A DNA stretch of 64,000 bases from contig JAFEKR010000007.1 in assembly GCA_019022495.1 (NCBI GenBank), forward strand, positions 186,001 through 250,000. The letters run 5' to 3'. Under the pieces are notes generated by a model, which saw only the letters and a list, made by a program, of their open reading frames with translations, was not told the DNA's origin and made no database searches. Shown here piece by piece: positions 12,508 to 25,693 of this stretch. Numbering within the stretch: position 1 is the stretch's first letter; every line of letters starts with the position of its first letter. Made by a program: the position numbers and the translations under genes. Origin of the DNA: Epichloe hybrida (taxonomy: Eukaryota > Ascomycota > Sordariomycetes > Hypocreales > Clavicipitaceae).

Positions 12508-13021
12508 TTAAACCTCTCTCATCTGCATGGCCTTCCTCCTCGCCTCGACACCTCCGACAATCATCTGCTTAGCCGTCAAAATTGTCGACGCGATCCAAGC
12601 ACAGAAGGCGCCAGCGGCAACGACGGCATCGCCTCGGCTGGCACTGCAAACGTTGCCTCTACAAAACGTCAGGCTGCCGATATACACGACAAACGCGATG
12701 AAGCCCGCAAAGTAAAAGACGGTGTTGAGGCCCTCGGCGGCCAAGGACGCGTACGGATGGAAGAGGCGGCGGAAATATCGGGGACTGAGCTCGAGATACA
12801 GGATGGACAAGAGGGAGAAGATGGATGCGAAGAGGATGAAGCCAACCGAGTTTGGAGGCGACTGTGACGTTCCCGTGCGGTACCAATTCACAACTACGTC
12901 AAGTCAGCTTGGAATCCCTTTCGAGGTGGACTGACGTACCAAAGGCAGAAAGGCCAAGATTGGCCGCGGCCAGGAGGCTCTGCAGCACTCGAAGCGCGAT
13001 ATTGCTCATTAGTCGACTCAT
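12508..13021 (-). CDS. MARVEL-domain membrane protein
   Basis: Two exons (13021-12940, 12893-12508) encode 155 aa. The intron is 46 nt, near the practical minimum, with donor GTACGT, branch site CTGAC and acceptor TAG. Four hydrophobic segments can be seen: near ALRVLQSLLAAANLGLSAF, VGFILFASIFSLLSILYL, GLNTVFYFAGFIAFVVYIG and GDAVVAAGAFCAWIASTIL. Two cysteines (FCRGNVC) lie between segments 3 and 4. This matches fungal MARVEL proteins, tetraspan proteins linked to membrane domains and cortical trafficking. The polar C-terminal tail ends ARRKAMQMREV. A second in-frame Met five codons in could also be the start. Role in the cell is unknown. Confidence 0.8.
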
Positions 13022-13855
13022 GATGGGCAGAGCACCATGGATATATTCCTATATATTATCCAGGCGAGGTTTGCGACGACGGGTGGTGAGTGATGGCGTC
13101 TTTTTGTGAGAAGCAGGTCGCAAAAGGATTCCCCGAGCAAATCGAAAAAGAGCATCGAACTGAGTTGTCATGAGTTGTCATGTGCTACACCAGTCAAGTC
13201 TTTAAACCGCCCGCATGAACCAGAGAAGTGAAATTGAAACATGGTCCTGCCATCCCTCTTTTGTGCGCAGCGCTGTTGTAACTTGTAACGGGGTCGTGGC
13301 CCACCCACATCAACCTTTCTCAGCAATTTTGAAGGAGGCGGGAGGGCCGTGCTAATGGAAGATGGAACATGAAGGTGACGGCAAAGTCTGAGACTGCTTA
13401 TTAGGTAGTGCCTCTGAAACGGAGTGGAACCTTGGTCTTCATCGACAACACGGCGATGCGGGCAAGGCGATGCGGGCAAGGCGATGCGTGGCGCTCAGCA
13501 ATCCAGTCTCCGGCAGGTCTGCCGCCGGTCGAGCATTTTCAATCAGTCTTGTCAAGAGAAACCCAGCTCCAGCTGCAACTCCCGCTCCGGCCATGCAACT
13601 GAACGACGAGGCAACCAGACCGTCCAAGTGTTGACTTTGCCATCTCCTCTCTCCATGCGAGTCCCCTCAATGCCATGTTGCTGCCCATCGCATCGAGCAG
13701 TCTGGTCTGGTAATTAGGAGAGAGAGTAGTAGGGGGCAGGAAAGCGGGGTCCGACCAAACAAGCTTCGTGCGTTGATGAAATGCTGTGTGGGCTGCCGAG
13801 ACTTGCATCACTTCTTGTCTCTTGTCTCACTTGTCGACAACTGGCATGAACCTGG
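13022..13855. other. Intergenic with a 14-bp tandem repeat
   Basis: This 834-nt stretch lies between the MARVEL gene and the transposon. At 13453-13488 a 14-nt unit (GCGATGCGGGCAAG) is repeated about 2.6 times. Near 13163-13182 TGAGTTGTCA is repeated in tandem. No credible coding region is present. Confidence 0.6.
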
Positions 13856-13866
13856 CACTTCTGGCG
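13856..13866 (+). repeat. Left target-site duplication
   Basis: The 11-mer CACTTCTGGCG directly abuts the left terminal inverted repeat. The same 11-mer, same orientation, follows the right inverted repeat at 22082-22092. Perfect 11-bp copies immediately outside both ends mark a transposition event. Confidence 0.85.
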
Positions 13867-13923
13867 GGCACACAGTAAATCTCGGCTGCAACAAAGTTGA
13901 TCTCGTATCTAGGGTGGAGCCTT
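13867..13923 (+). repeat. Left terminal inverted repeat (57 bp)
   Basis: It begins GGCACACAGTAAATCTCGGC and pairs with the reverse complement of 22025-22081. Mismatches are at positions 3, 4, 5, 23, 50 and 52. Position 23 is C here and T in the other arm within a CpA context, and position 50 is G here and A there within TpG; both fit RIP. Confidence 0.88.
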
Positions 13924-16900
13924 GCGACTGGCAGAATAGCATATGCCTTATATATACCTCATATATACAAGAGTATAGTGCGAATTTTTACTTAAGTGAT
14001 TTTTTTTTTTATATATGCCTTATATATATACTTATAAAGTGCGAATTCTTACTTACGTGATTTTTTTAATTTTATATACACTATCTTATATATACTTTAT
14101 ATATACTATTATAAAGTATAATTATTAGCTAATTAATTTTCTTTAGGGTTACCTATACATAGGTCGCATATATGTCACATATGCTATTATAAGGTGTAAT
14201 TATTAGCTAATTAATTTTTTTAAGGTTACGTGCGCTTACCTTATATATATACTATACTTACTACTATAAGCTCTTTCCTTCTTTTCTTCCCCTTTTATTA
14301 TTACTACTACCTTTTTATACTTAGTATTTCCCTATAATCTTCTTGCTTTATATATAGTTATTATATCTATTAAATATCTTAATTTACTAACTACTTTATG
14401 TAATTATAACAAAAAAAAACTAATTTCTATGCCTATTCTAATAGTAAGTAATATCTAGATTTATATATATACGTAGTATATGCTAATTATATCTAGAGAC
14501 ACATTCATTAAACATTAAAAATACCAGCTATTATTAGGCACCTAAGGGTAAAGGTAATAAATATATAAGTCCTATTTAAATATCCTATGCTAATTATATA
14601 TATATATATATAGGCCTCCCTTCTAGCATTAAGCTTAGGAACACTAAAACTAATACTAAGGATATATATAAGAATAAGGACACTAGCTATATTTATAGTA
14701 TATGCTTTATATATAGTAAATAAATATAATAACTTATAAAGAGTAAGTAAATAGGTTAAATATATAAAAGATCTATCTAAAGGTAAGCTAATATATATAG
14801 GATATATATTATGTATTTACTAATATATTATAGTTCTAGTAGCTATATATAAGCTTAGTAGTTATAAGTATAATATTCTAGCTATATATATTATAATACT
14901 AATATTTTATAAGTAGCTAGCTTTAATCTCTTAAAGTTTAGTACTACTATATATATTCCCTCTTATTATATATATATATATTATATTAATAATATATAGC
15001 TATAGTATTAAAAAGGTAAATAGCTATTTATATAGTTATACTATTCCTAAAGGTAAATTAGGTTAAGTATATTATATATTATATATATATATATTAGGTA
15101 TATTCTTACTCTTTTTTAGATATACTATTATCTAGAGGAGAAATATAGTATTAAAGGTATATATATTTCTAATATATATAGCTATTATAGAATATATACT
15201 AATTATTTATAGTTAATACTAACTCTTATTCCTAGGTAAATAAGGATAAGATTTTTATAGGGCACTAGTATATATATATAGTATATATATATAGCTAGTG
15301 CTAATTTAATATTAGTAAACTTATCTAAATAATCCTTTACTATAAGTAGTATAATATACTATTTATTAAAAAGCTATTTAAGTAAGTATATATTAAGCCT
15401 ATATATAGTATATATACTAAACTAAGACTTAGTTCCTTAGGGTCTTAAGACCTTACCTTTATTTTTACTAAGTTTTTTAACTAAAAGGTATATATTATAT
15501 AATATCTATAAGATATATTTAATATATATACTAACTAATATTATAGTATAAATAATAAGTAATTTATTACACACTAGGGCTAGTAGTTTTATTATTCTAT
15601 ATATATTATAACCTTTTTTATATATTTTAGAAGTATTAACTATTTATAAGTAAAGTACTTTAATATTAGAGATAGAGATAAGATAGGTATTAGAAAGAAG
15701 CATAAGGTATATCTTACTAATACTATATATATAGTAACTATATACTTATATCTTTTAGTAGTATAATAACACTAATAAGAATCCTTTATAAACTACTCCT
15801 AGTCTAAGTAATAGCTAGACTAACTTTACTAGTAAGTTTATATAGTAGCCTTATAGGTAATATATATTACTAATATTATTCTAAGGACTACTAGAGAATA
15901 AGCATAAGTAACCTTAATATATCTAATATATATAAGGCTAATAATAATATAGTTACTCCTATATAGAAGGCTATATACACTAGGAAGCTAAAGGCTAAGA
16001 AGAAAAAGGCTAAGAAAAAGGCCTAAAATATAGCTACTAAGGTAGCTAAGAATTAGGAAACTAATTAAATTCCTCTTACTTTATATATACCTAGTATATA
16101 CAGATTTACTCTAATTAGTTTTATATAGTTTCTATATAGTATGTTTTTTAATAAGGATATATACGCTATATATATTATACTAAGTAAAAGGCTAGATTAG
16201 TTTTTAATAGAAATTAACTAAAGTTAAGTATATTTACCTATACTATATATATATATATAATATATAACTATATATAGTAGAAGCGAAATATTATAATATA
16301 AAAAAGGGTAGATAATACGTAATTTATATATATACACTATATATACACTATATATAGTATATATACTTATAGTTAGTTTAGTGTATTTTATTTAGTTATA
16401 AGGCACTAAAAAATTAAACTAATATATATATAATATATACTATATCTTATTCTCTTATTTCCCTTACTTATAATATATATATAAAGATAGTAGTATAAGT
16501 AACTAATTTTATTAATAACTTTATACTTAAAGTAGTAAACCCCTCTAAATTAGGCTATTATTATAGGCTAATTCTAATTTCTTTAGAGTTACTTCCTCTT
16601 TTACAGATTAATACCTATATATAAGGTATATCTATAGTATATGCTATATATATACGGAGGCTAACTTACTCTTAGGTGTAATATTATTATTAATAATAGT
16701 AGGAAAATATATAGCAGGAGCTTTTTAGATAATACTAGTATAAGTGTCCCTATATAGGTAATATATATAGCTATTAATAAGTATATATAACTAGATTTAT
16801 TACTATATTTACTAGTATTATAAGGGGAGAGTATAGTTACCTAGTAGAGTAAATATTAAGATTAAAGAGAAGATTATAGGTAAAAAGTATACACTATATA

Positions 16901-19900
16901 TGCGTAATATATATAGCATATACTTATATTCCTAATAGTGCAATCCGCCACTAGGTATTATCTAATAGCTAGCGTGATATATAATATCTTTATAAGCCTA
17001 GGTATATTACCTAATTATATACTATATATATATACCTATTAATTTGTTTATAAATTAGGCCCTAAGATATCCTTACTATAGAAGTTTGTAAATAAACTTA
17101 AGCTTCTTATATAAGTTATAAGTACACTATATATTAGGTATAACTAATACATAATACCTAATAGGGAATAAGATAGCGCGTTTAAGCTTAAATATAGCTC
17201 TTTATTTTACTAGGCTAGTTATATTACTAGGAAATAATAAAATCTATAATTATTATATAAGGGTAATAATTATTTACATATATATAGTTAAAGTAAGAGT
17301 TCTATAGATAATAGCTCTTAGCTTACTAATAACTAAGAGGTATAATACATATTAAACGCATACCTAATATATTTACTAAGGATATGCTTAGAGTACTTTA
17401 TCTTTTATATCCTAAGAGAAAGCTTTTATATTATAAGAGCTAACTTTATAGAAGGTATAGAAAAGTACTAGAATATAGAAGGTAAAGTAAGATATATAGT
17501 GTGCTATATGTTATACTAGTTAAACTATAAGGTAGCCCTTTTATATACCTATTTCTCTCTTTTTTATTATTTATTTAAGCTCCTTTATATTATTAGCATA
17601 CTATTATAGCTATTATAACTATATATATACCTTATATAGTTTATTATATTCCTTTATAATAATAGCTTTAATCTTTGCCTTATTAAGCCTTAAGTTGTTT
17701 TTAAGCTTTATTTTCTCTTTTTATATATATTATATAGCTTTATTAGTTAAGCTTCCTATATTACTACTATATATAGCTGATTATTATTGCTTATAGGATT
17801 AAGTATTATTATTACCTATATTAGAGGGGAAGTCTAAGGTAAAGTTAAAGTAGGCCTAAAAAGAGTTAGTATATAATATTAATATAAGACTAATATAAAC
17901 CTACTATTTTATCCTTCTTCTCCTTAACTATAGGCATATGTAGGTAGGAGACTATTAGCATACATAAGTAAGAGCTAATAAAAATAATATTACTATTACT
18001 CTTATTATTTACTTCCTTATTATTTTCTATATAAGGCTTATATTATTTAAGTTACTCTTATTCTTAGTGTAAAAGTAAAAGTTAAATAGGAATTAGCATT
18101 AGGAAAGGGCTTAAGCTTTATTATATATATTACGTAGTAGGTAGGGTACTTAGGGGATATATAGTAGATTTATTTCTACTAGGCGTAGGCGAATTATAGG
18201 GGTTCTAAGGATTCTAAGGAAGACTAGTATTTTCTTCCTTTCTTAGAGCTTATCTTTAGTAGGTTTTCTTCTTCCTAATAAGTGTATTACTTATATGACT
18301 CTTATAAGAACGATCTCTTTAGGTAGGATTAATACCCTTGTTAGCCCTAATTTGTGCCTTTAGGTATTTCTTAACTATTACTCTCTTAAGACTAGTATAT
18401 TATTAGCATATACTTTATAGAAGGAGTATTAGAGTTATACTTAAGAATTACTACTAAAAGAGATACTTGTATTCTAGTAGATATATAATCTTCCTAATAA
18501 CTGCTTTCCTTTATGTTAGTATTTTTTGCTATATATATTCTCTATTTAGGTTTTACTTTAGATATAGCTAGCACTAGTCTAGCTATTATCTAAGGGGTAA
18601 GCTTAGTATTAAACCACTTCTTATAGTTTAGATATATATTATATAAGTATATAATACACTCCTTATATTCCTCTTAAGATAATATATTAAGAAGAGGTAT
18701 AATGAATTTCTTATTAGGTATATCTTAGTTAGACTTCCGCTAATTACGCTTAATATAAACATGGCAGAAGATTAATAAATACTCTAAATATTCCTACTAA
18801 GTAAAATTTAAATACTACTCGTGCAAGTAGTCTCTAAGACTTATTTATTATTAGCATATATATAGCATTTATAAAACTTATATATACCTCTTGCTTACTT
18901 AGTATCTATATTATAGGTAATAGCTTAGATTACACTTATTATATTAGCATTCATATGTTCTATATAGTGCTATCTAATAGCACACCTACTAATCGTACTT
19001 AACTGCTTAAATAGAGTAGAAAAGATCTATAATAGATTAGTTATAACACGCATATATATAGACTTTATTATTCACATATACCTCTTTGTAGCTTTTCGCT
19101 ATTAACTAAGTTATAATAACATACGCATATGTTTCTTACACTAAGATATATTAGCTTTATACATTAAAAGGAATAGCATATATATACTTAACTTCTCCTT
19201 ATTATATAAGGAATATATAAGAATGTTAGCTATTCCCTTAATCTACTAGAAGGAGAGGTTAATTTAAAGGCATTATGCTTTCATAAAAGCTTTTACCTAT
19301 TCCTATAGGTATAAAATAATAAAGTAATCATTTAGTCCCTATATATATATCTTATAAATCCACTATTTATCTAGGTCCTAAAGTTAATTAAAGTGCTATT
19401 TATACTTTACACTTATATCTAGTTAGCATATAGCAAATATACTCTTAGCATAAACTTACCTATAAGCTATGACCTTGCTAGGTATTATAGAAGCTAGGAT
19501 TAAAGGATTAAGCCTTACACCTTATCCTTATAATTAAGGGCTAGATAAATTTGCCTTAGGGAATCCGCCTTATAATATTATAGGAATAAGAAAAGCATAG
19601 GACTTAAATATAACCTCCTTATGTAACAGTTAGTTAAAAATATAAGCTAGATATTATATAGTAGTTATATATATATAAGTTATTAATAATAAAAGATCAT
19701 AACGTTATTCAATAGCTAAAGACAATACCTCTTTAATATCCTATGGAATGCTTTTTAGAGGTAGGGGTATGTAAGCATATGTTCTATGTATAGTAAGCAT
19801 AAGAAAAGGGAACCTTTTAATATTAAAAGGAATAAAAAAGTTATATTTAACCTTACATTTATGGCTCCTAAGGTTCGCTTAGTGCGTGTAATAGAAAACT

Positions 19901-22024
19901 ATATTTTATTAGCATATAGCCGCTATATATATAGTATATATATAGATTATATTGCTTTTACTTTAACTAGGAAATATCCTAAAATAAGTAGCACTATCTA
20001 CTACTTATCTTAGGGGGACTAGTACTATACGTCACTATATATTCAAGATATATAATATCTAAAGAATACTTGTTAACTTAATATTTTATGTATAATCTAT
20101 TATTAAGGCCTTAGGGGCACCTAATAAAGAACTCCTATATAAGATAAGTATAGAAGCCTTATATATAAAGCTAATTACTTATATCTTAATAACTAATCTA
20201 AGCTATTTGCTAGTCTTCGTAACAAATCGGCCCCTAATTCTCATTACCGTTTATAACTAGCTAATATAGCGGATAGTCTAGCCCCTCCTAAATTAAGAGA
20301 TAAGTAGCATAAGTACTATTATAGGTTATTAGTAAGTAATACATATAGTGACTATATATAACTTACCTCTCTGTCTTTTTCTTTAGTTTATTATTAATAT
20401 CTACAGTTTTTAGACAGCTAGTATATATAGTTCTTATGTTACTAATAAGCTTTAGATTAAATTCCTTATTTTACTGCTTACTATACTTAATAAGCGTTAG
20501 TTTAATATTAGGGCAAATCTTAATCCTTATATATATATAAGTTATACGCTAAAATCAGCCCTCTTGTTATGTTATTAGGAAATAGCTCCTAGGTAAATTA
20601 GTAAACTAACATATAGATATTAAATATGTATTATATACTAATAGTAGCTTTAGGGTAGTCTTATTTATCTTCCTAGAGTAAGTAAGATAGAATTAGATCT
20701 AGTATATACTTAGCTTAAGTTAGGAATAATAAATAAATACATATACTTATAATGCTTGCTTGCTCTTAAATAATTTTCTTTATATTATTCTTACCTATAA
20801 TCTTAATATTATAATTAAGTGCTAGGATTATATAAAGAATACTATCTACATAAGCCTTAGGGTAGCTAGGTAAGGTAAGGTAATTAATAATATACTATAT
20901 ATTAATTACACTTTTACTACTCTTTATAATTATAATTCTAGTGGTATTAATTACAGACTCTATAGAGTAAGTATATATTATATTATATTTATAGAATATA
21001 CTTACCTAAGGTATGTTAAAAAAATCATAAATTAACTTTAGTTCTTTAGGATTATTCTATAAAGTATTTAGTAATATACTAAGTATATATAATATATATA
21101 AATAAAGTATATACCTTATTAGTATTACTTCCCTAGCGCTAAATAATATTAGGCATAGTTAGGATAGCCTATAATTATACTTAAGTTAGTATAATAATAA
21201 AAGATATAAAGGATATAGTAATTATAAGTTTATAATATATTTTTAATAAAAGATATAAAGGATATAGTAATTATAAGGTTATAATATATTTTAAGTGTTA
21301 TTAGACTTATAGTAAAAAAACTTCTTTATATAAAGAAAACTTTATATATAGTTAGCATATACTAGGCCTATGCGAACTATATATAACATATTATCTTTCT
21401 AATTACTTAGTAGTTTACTTCTTTTTCTAGTAAATACCTATAATAAATTACTAAAGTATAATCATATATTATATATATATCCCCTCTATTTACGCTAATT
21501 ATATTTCCTTTATTAAATACTACTCTTTTAAGTAGTATAAGTATAATAATTCCCTTATATTACTATTATATATATAAAGCATATACCACGCTATAGGTAA
21601 TTAGTATATATATTATATATATGCTATATTATATTTTACTTACTTACTTAGTAGTTTACTACTTCTTCTAAGCTAAATACCTATAATAAATTACTAAAAG
21701 TATAGTTATATATAGCATATATATTTCCTATATTTATAGTAATTATATTATTCTTATTATAGACTACTCTTTTATTATTTTATTAGTATATAAATTTTTT
21801 TAGTAATATAGTTACTATAATTCCCTTACTTTACTACTATATATATATTATATATACTATATTATAAGTACCTTTATACTAATATACTATAGAAAGTAGT
21901 ATATATAAGGTATATACTACTTCATAAATATGTTCTTATACTAATATACTATAGGGCTTAGCATATGCATAGCATATGTAAGGCATATACTATGTTTTCT
22001 TACTACCTGCCTAATTTGGGTTAT

Positions 22025-22081
22025 AAGGCCCTACCCTAGATACGAGATCAACTTTGTTACAGCCGAGATTTACTGTAACCC
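22025..22081 (-). repeat. Right terminal inverted repeat (57 bp)
   Basis: Read on the minus strand it begins GGGTTACAGTAAATCTCGGC, matching the left arm at 51 of 57 positions. The AT-rich interior starts just inside it. Confidence 0.88.
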
Positions 22082-22092
22082 CACTTCTGGCG
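22082..22092 (+). repeat. Right target-site duplication
   Basis: CACTTCTGGCG, identical to 13856-13866 and in the same orientation, directly abuts the right inverted repeat. Confidence 0.85.
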
Positions 22093-23324
22093 TAGCGTAG
22101 CACCTGTGAGCACCTGTGAGCACCCGTGAGCACCCGTGAGCAGCTGGCAGCGCTAGGTATATAGCTTTGGAGCAAACATCGTTCGACATGACTAGCAAAA
22201 TCCAACTGAACTTGGACCATCTGCGCACCTATTACCTGCGTCTTCTCTTCGTCTTCATCTTCGTCTTTATCTTCATCTTCGTCTTCTGATTCTCAGGAGG
22301 TTCATAGAAGATTTTCGAGTCATTGTGGGACCCTCGCTTTTATACATCATGACAAGGTGCGCGATCGAGTCATGCATGGAGCCCAGGATGCGATTCAGCC
22401 CGTCAAATGAGTCTACGGGATTAAAAGGTTGTGTCCGTACAGGTGCCGAGACAGACTCGTCCGAGTTGAGATACTTTTTTTTTAAGTCCCCAGCCGGCCT
22501 CGAACAAGGAAGTCCCTAGGCAAGGCAAGCGTCCAGTCATTGATTTACTAGTCTCTCTGTCAGAATCCATTCCTAGCCATTCACATGCAGCCCCATGCAA
22601 TGCCCCATGCAATGCCCCATGCAATGCCCCATGCAAGTTCCTTAACCACAAGAGAGATGGTGAGCTTGCACCTGCTCTTGTACGTACTCGTCGGAATTGG
22701 ACCTGGACTTGGAATGCCAGTTCAGACTGTGTGGCTGGCTGTCTTTGTTGCAGATATACATGTATATATGTACTGATTTACTCTTGTGCCTTCCAATTGG
22801 GATAGTTTCATGGGGCCCCTCCCTAATAGCCGCCTATCGAACGTCGTCGATGAACTCTTATTGACCACTCACAGCTATCATAATTGGTAGCCAATTGGAA
22901 CTGGTACACCCCACTGTACTGATTAGTAGATCTGGGGCTGCCGAGGCCCCCCGGAACCTCGGCCCAAGGGCCCCCCATCTTACCATGCGTGCCAATTTGT
23001 AGCAACACGCTCCAACGTCGAAGCCACCCACACATAGTCGACCCCATCATGTTCGGCCTCATGCCCCGATTGAGCCTTTTGCGCAGCCGGGGCTTGCTAA
23101 CCACCATCTGCCATTCGTCTGGCCGCCGAGCTTCTCTTTACCTCGTCCTCCCCAGCTTTACCCCAGAATCCGTTGTCTATTCTTTTGCTGCTGTTTGGCC
23201 TTTTTCTCCTCACCCACGACTCTCCGCCGCCACCCTCTCCCTGCATCTTTCCATCCCCGTGGATTGTTCCTTCTTTTGCTAGTCACATTCCGTCTTGGCT
23301 CGGTCCTGCCCGCGAGTCTATACC
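22093..23324. other. Intergenic with short tandem repeats, upstream of acyl-CoA synthetase
   Basis: At 22101-22140 a 10-mer is repeated four times (CACCTGTGAG twice, then CACCCGTGAG twice), starting 8 nt after the transposon's target duplication. A pyrimidine tract of repeated CTTCATCTTCGT-type units runs about 22232-22288. A 12-mer CCCCATGCAATG is repeated three times with a partial fourth at 22591-22637. The right part should hold the promoter of the downstream gene. No protein-like frame is visible. Confidence 0.6.
22101..22140 (+). repeat. Four tandem copies of a 10-mer
   Basis: Two copies of CACCTGTGAG are followed by two of CACCCGTGAG; the two versions differ by one transition. It is a minisatellite next to the transposon boundary. 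Confidence 0.85.
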
Positions 23325-25693
23325 ATGGCTCCTGCTCAAGATCCTGTTGCGCTCCATTTGGAGCTCGGCGCTGTCCCTCCACCTGGCTCTCCTTATGGTG
23401 TACCACTTCCTGGCTCCGAGCGTCCTGGTCGCAGCGCCGTCTACAGAGGCTGGAGATTTCGTGATAGAGATCTCCTGACCACCTATGATCCGGAAATTCG
23501 CTCTATTCACGACCTTTTCGAGGCTTCCGCCCGCAAGCGACCCAACAAGAAGTGCATGGGAAGCCGCAAGTGGGATCCCACGACCAAGACCTGGGGCGAC
23601 AGCTTCGAATGGATGACTTATGGCGAAGTTGCTGAGCGAAGGAGCAATTTCGGAGCCGGTCTTTTCGAGATTCATAAGCGCATCGGCTATCCTCACGAGA
23701 AGTATGGAGTCGGTGTCTGGTCTCAAAACCGCCCTGAGTGGCAGATTGCTGGTAAGCACACGGCCCGGTCGGTCCACGCTCGATCACATGGGAGAATGCC
23801 CAGATGAACGCTGACCATTTCCCATGGCTTCAGATCTTGGTGCTTCGTCTCAAGCTCTTTACACCGTTTCCCTCTACGAGACTCTCGGCCCCGATGCCAC
23901 CGAGTACATCATCAACCATGCTGAGCTGCCCAGCGTTGTTTGCTCGCTCCCTCATATTCCCAAGCTCATCAAGCTTGCGCCTCGTATTCCCACTCTGAAG
24001 ATCGTCGTCTCCATGGATCCCTTGGACAGCGGTGAGCTTCCCGGCCAGTCCAAGGCTGATGTGCTCAATGAGCTTGCAGCTCAGCACGGCATCACCATCT
24101 ATTCCATGAGCGAGGTTGAGAAGATTGGCCTTGAATCTGGCCGGCCTGTTCGCAGGGCTGCGTGGGACGACATCGCGACCATCAACTACACTTCTGGTAC
24201 CACTGGTGCCCCCAAGGGCGTTGTTCTCACTCAAGGAAACGCTGTTTCTGCCAACGCCGCCGGTCGTCTAGGCGGCCAAGTCAAGGAAATAGACGTTCAC
24301 ATCTCATACCTGCCGCTCGCCCATATCTACGGCCGACTCATCGACCACATCGCCTTGTCAGAGGGCGCCGCCGTCGGTTTCTTCCGAGGTGATGTCCTGG
24401 GTCTAGTGGACGATTTGAAGATTCTCAAGCCTACCGGCTTCATCTCTGTTCCTCGCCTGTTCAACCGTTTCAACTCAGCCATCAAAGCTGCTACTGTTGA
24501 GGCCGAGGGTGTGCGTGGTGCTCTGTCACGCCACGTCATCAACTCCAAGAAAGCTGCCATGAAGGCTCTCCCCGGCCAGGCCTCCAACACTCACTTCTTC
24601 TGGGACCGCATCTGGACCAAGAAGGTGCGAGCCGCCGTTGGTCTTGACAGGACCCACACCATGGTCAGTGGAAGTGCTCAGCTGGATCCTGATGTCCAGG
24701 AATTCCTCCGCGCCGCCTTTGCAAACGACTTTCAGCAGGGTTGGGGCATGACCGAAACGTATGCCACGGGCACTATCCAGATGAAGGGCGACTTCACTAC
24801 CGGCAACATCGGCGCCCCCATGGGTGCTACCGAATTATGCTTGGAGTCCGTCCCCGACTTCGATTACACCGTCGATGACAAGCCCAACCCTCGAGGTGAA
24901 CTGCTCGTTCGGGGCCCCGCGGTTTTCAAGAAGTACTACAAGGATGAGGAAGAAACCAGCAAGGTCCTGGAAGCCGATGGTTGGTTCCACACTGGTGACA
25001 TTTGTGAGATAGACAAGATGGGCCGCTTCAAGATCATCGACCGAAAGAAGAACGTCCTCAAGCTGTCTCAGGGTGAATACATTTCTCCCGAGCGCATCGA
25101 AAACGTTTACTCCGCAAACACCAACCTTATCAATATGGGATATGTCCATGGTGATGCCAAGGAGTCTACCCTCGTGGCCATTTTTGGTGTTGACCCTGAA
25201 CACTTCCCTGCCTGGGCTTCCAAGATCTTGGGTCGCAAAGTTAGCACTCGAGTCGACGACATGAAGGCGGCTGCCAAGGATCCCAAGGTCAGACAAGCCT
25301 TCCTCAAGGTGCTCGATAAAATTGGCCGCAAGTCCAAGTTCAACAGCTTCGAAAAAGTCCGAAGCGCCTACCTGGACGTCGAGCCATTCAGCGTTGATAA
25401 CGAACTTTTGACCCCAACGTAAGTGATTAATTTCCTCCAAGCCTTGGCATGCAAGTTTTATCATACGCTTCTCCTCGTGACCCTACTGTCCTTGATTTCG
25501 TCCATTTTTTGCCTTCTTCTTTTTTTGTTTCTTTTTTTTTTCTTTTCCCCCTCAGGAAGCTTTAGGTGCTAATGATCGCGCCAACAGTCTCAAGCTTAAG
25601 AGACCTCAAGCGGCCAAGAAATACCGCGCCGAGATCGACGCCATGTATGCTGAAATCAACAGTGCCCCAGCACCTGGCTCAGCTAAGCTGTGA
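23325..25693 (+). CDS. faa: Long-chain acyl-CoA synthetase
   Basis: Three exons (23325-23751, 23834-25418, 25588-25693) encode 705 aa. The enzyme activates long-chain fatty acids to acyl-CoA through an acyl-AMP intermediate. Seen: AMP-binding motif YTSGTTGAPKG (261-271), QGWGMTETYATG, the FACS-type block GWFHTGDICEIDKMGRFKII followed by DRKKNVLKLSQGEYISPERIE, and the C-terminal ELLTPTLKLKRPQAAKKY. The last block is only recovered by using the acceptor AACAG at 25587 and not the nearer CCTCAG at 25557, which would run into a stop. The branch sequence GTGCTAATG precedes the chosen acceptor. There is no signal peptide. Peroxisomal, ER or lipid-droplet location cannot be told from the sequence. 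The exact paralogue (Faa1, 2 or 4 type) is not resolved. Confidence 0.93.

Larger units (their letters stand above)
13867..22081. mobile_element. RIP-erased DNA transposon of 8.2 kb, Mutator-like by its ends
   Basis: The element has 57-bp terminal inverted repeats starting GG (51 of 57 positions match) and an 11-bp target duplication. Among the superfamilies I know, 9-11-bp duplications with GG-starting ends fit Mutator-like elements (fungal Hop type). The interior is extremely AT-rich. CpA and TpG are nearly absent over long stretches (none in 14941-15260) while TpA is very common, which is the mark of repeat-induced point mutation. No intact gene remains. On the minus strand between about 20.4 and 18.3 kb one frame stays readable over hundreds of bases, with stops mostly TAG/TAA that RIP can make from CAG, CAA or TGG. 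I could not identify that protein, so the class rests on the termini. Strand of the element is not assigned. Confidence 0.85.

Noticed and set aside
19786..20013. 75-codon open frame inside the large transposon
   Set aside because: It is an isolated frame in RIP-mutated DNA with AT-driven Ile/Lys/Tyr composition and no motif; not enough to call a gene.
22101..22140. Short direct repeats as a possible CRISPR array
   Set aside because: The units are contiguous without spacers and this is a eukaryotic genome.
25557..25564. CCTCAG acceptor for the last intron of acyl-CoA synthetase
   Set aside because: Using it gives Thr-Lys-Leu and then a stop; the AACAG acceptor at 25587 restores the conserved C-terminus.
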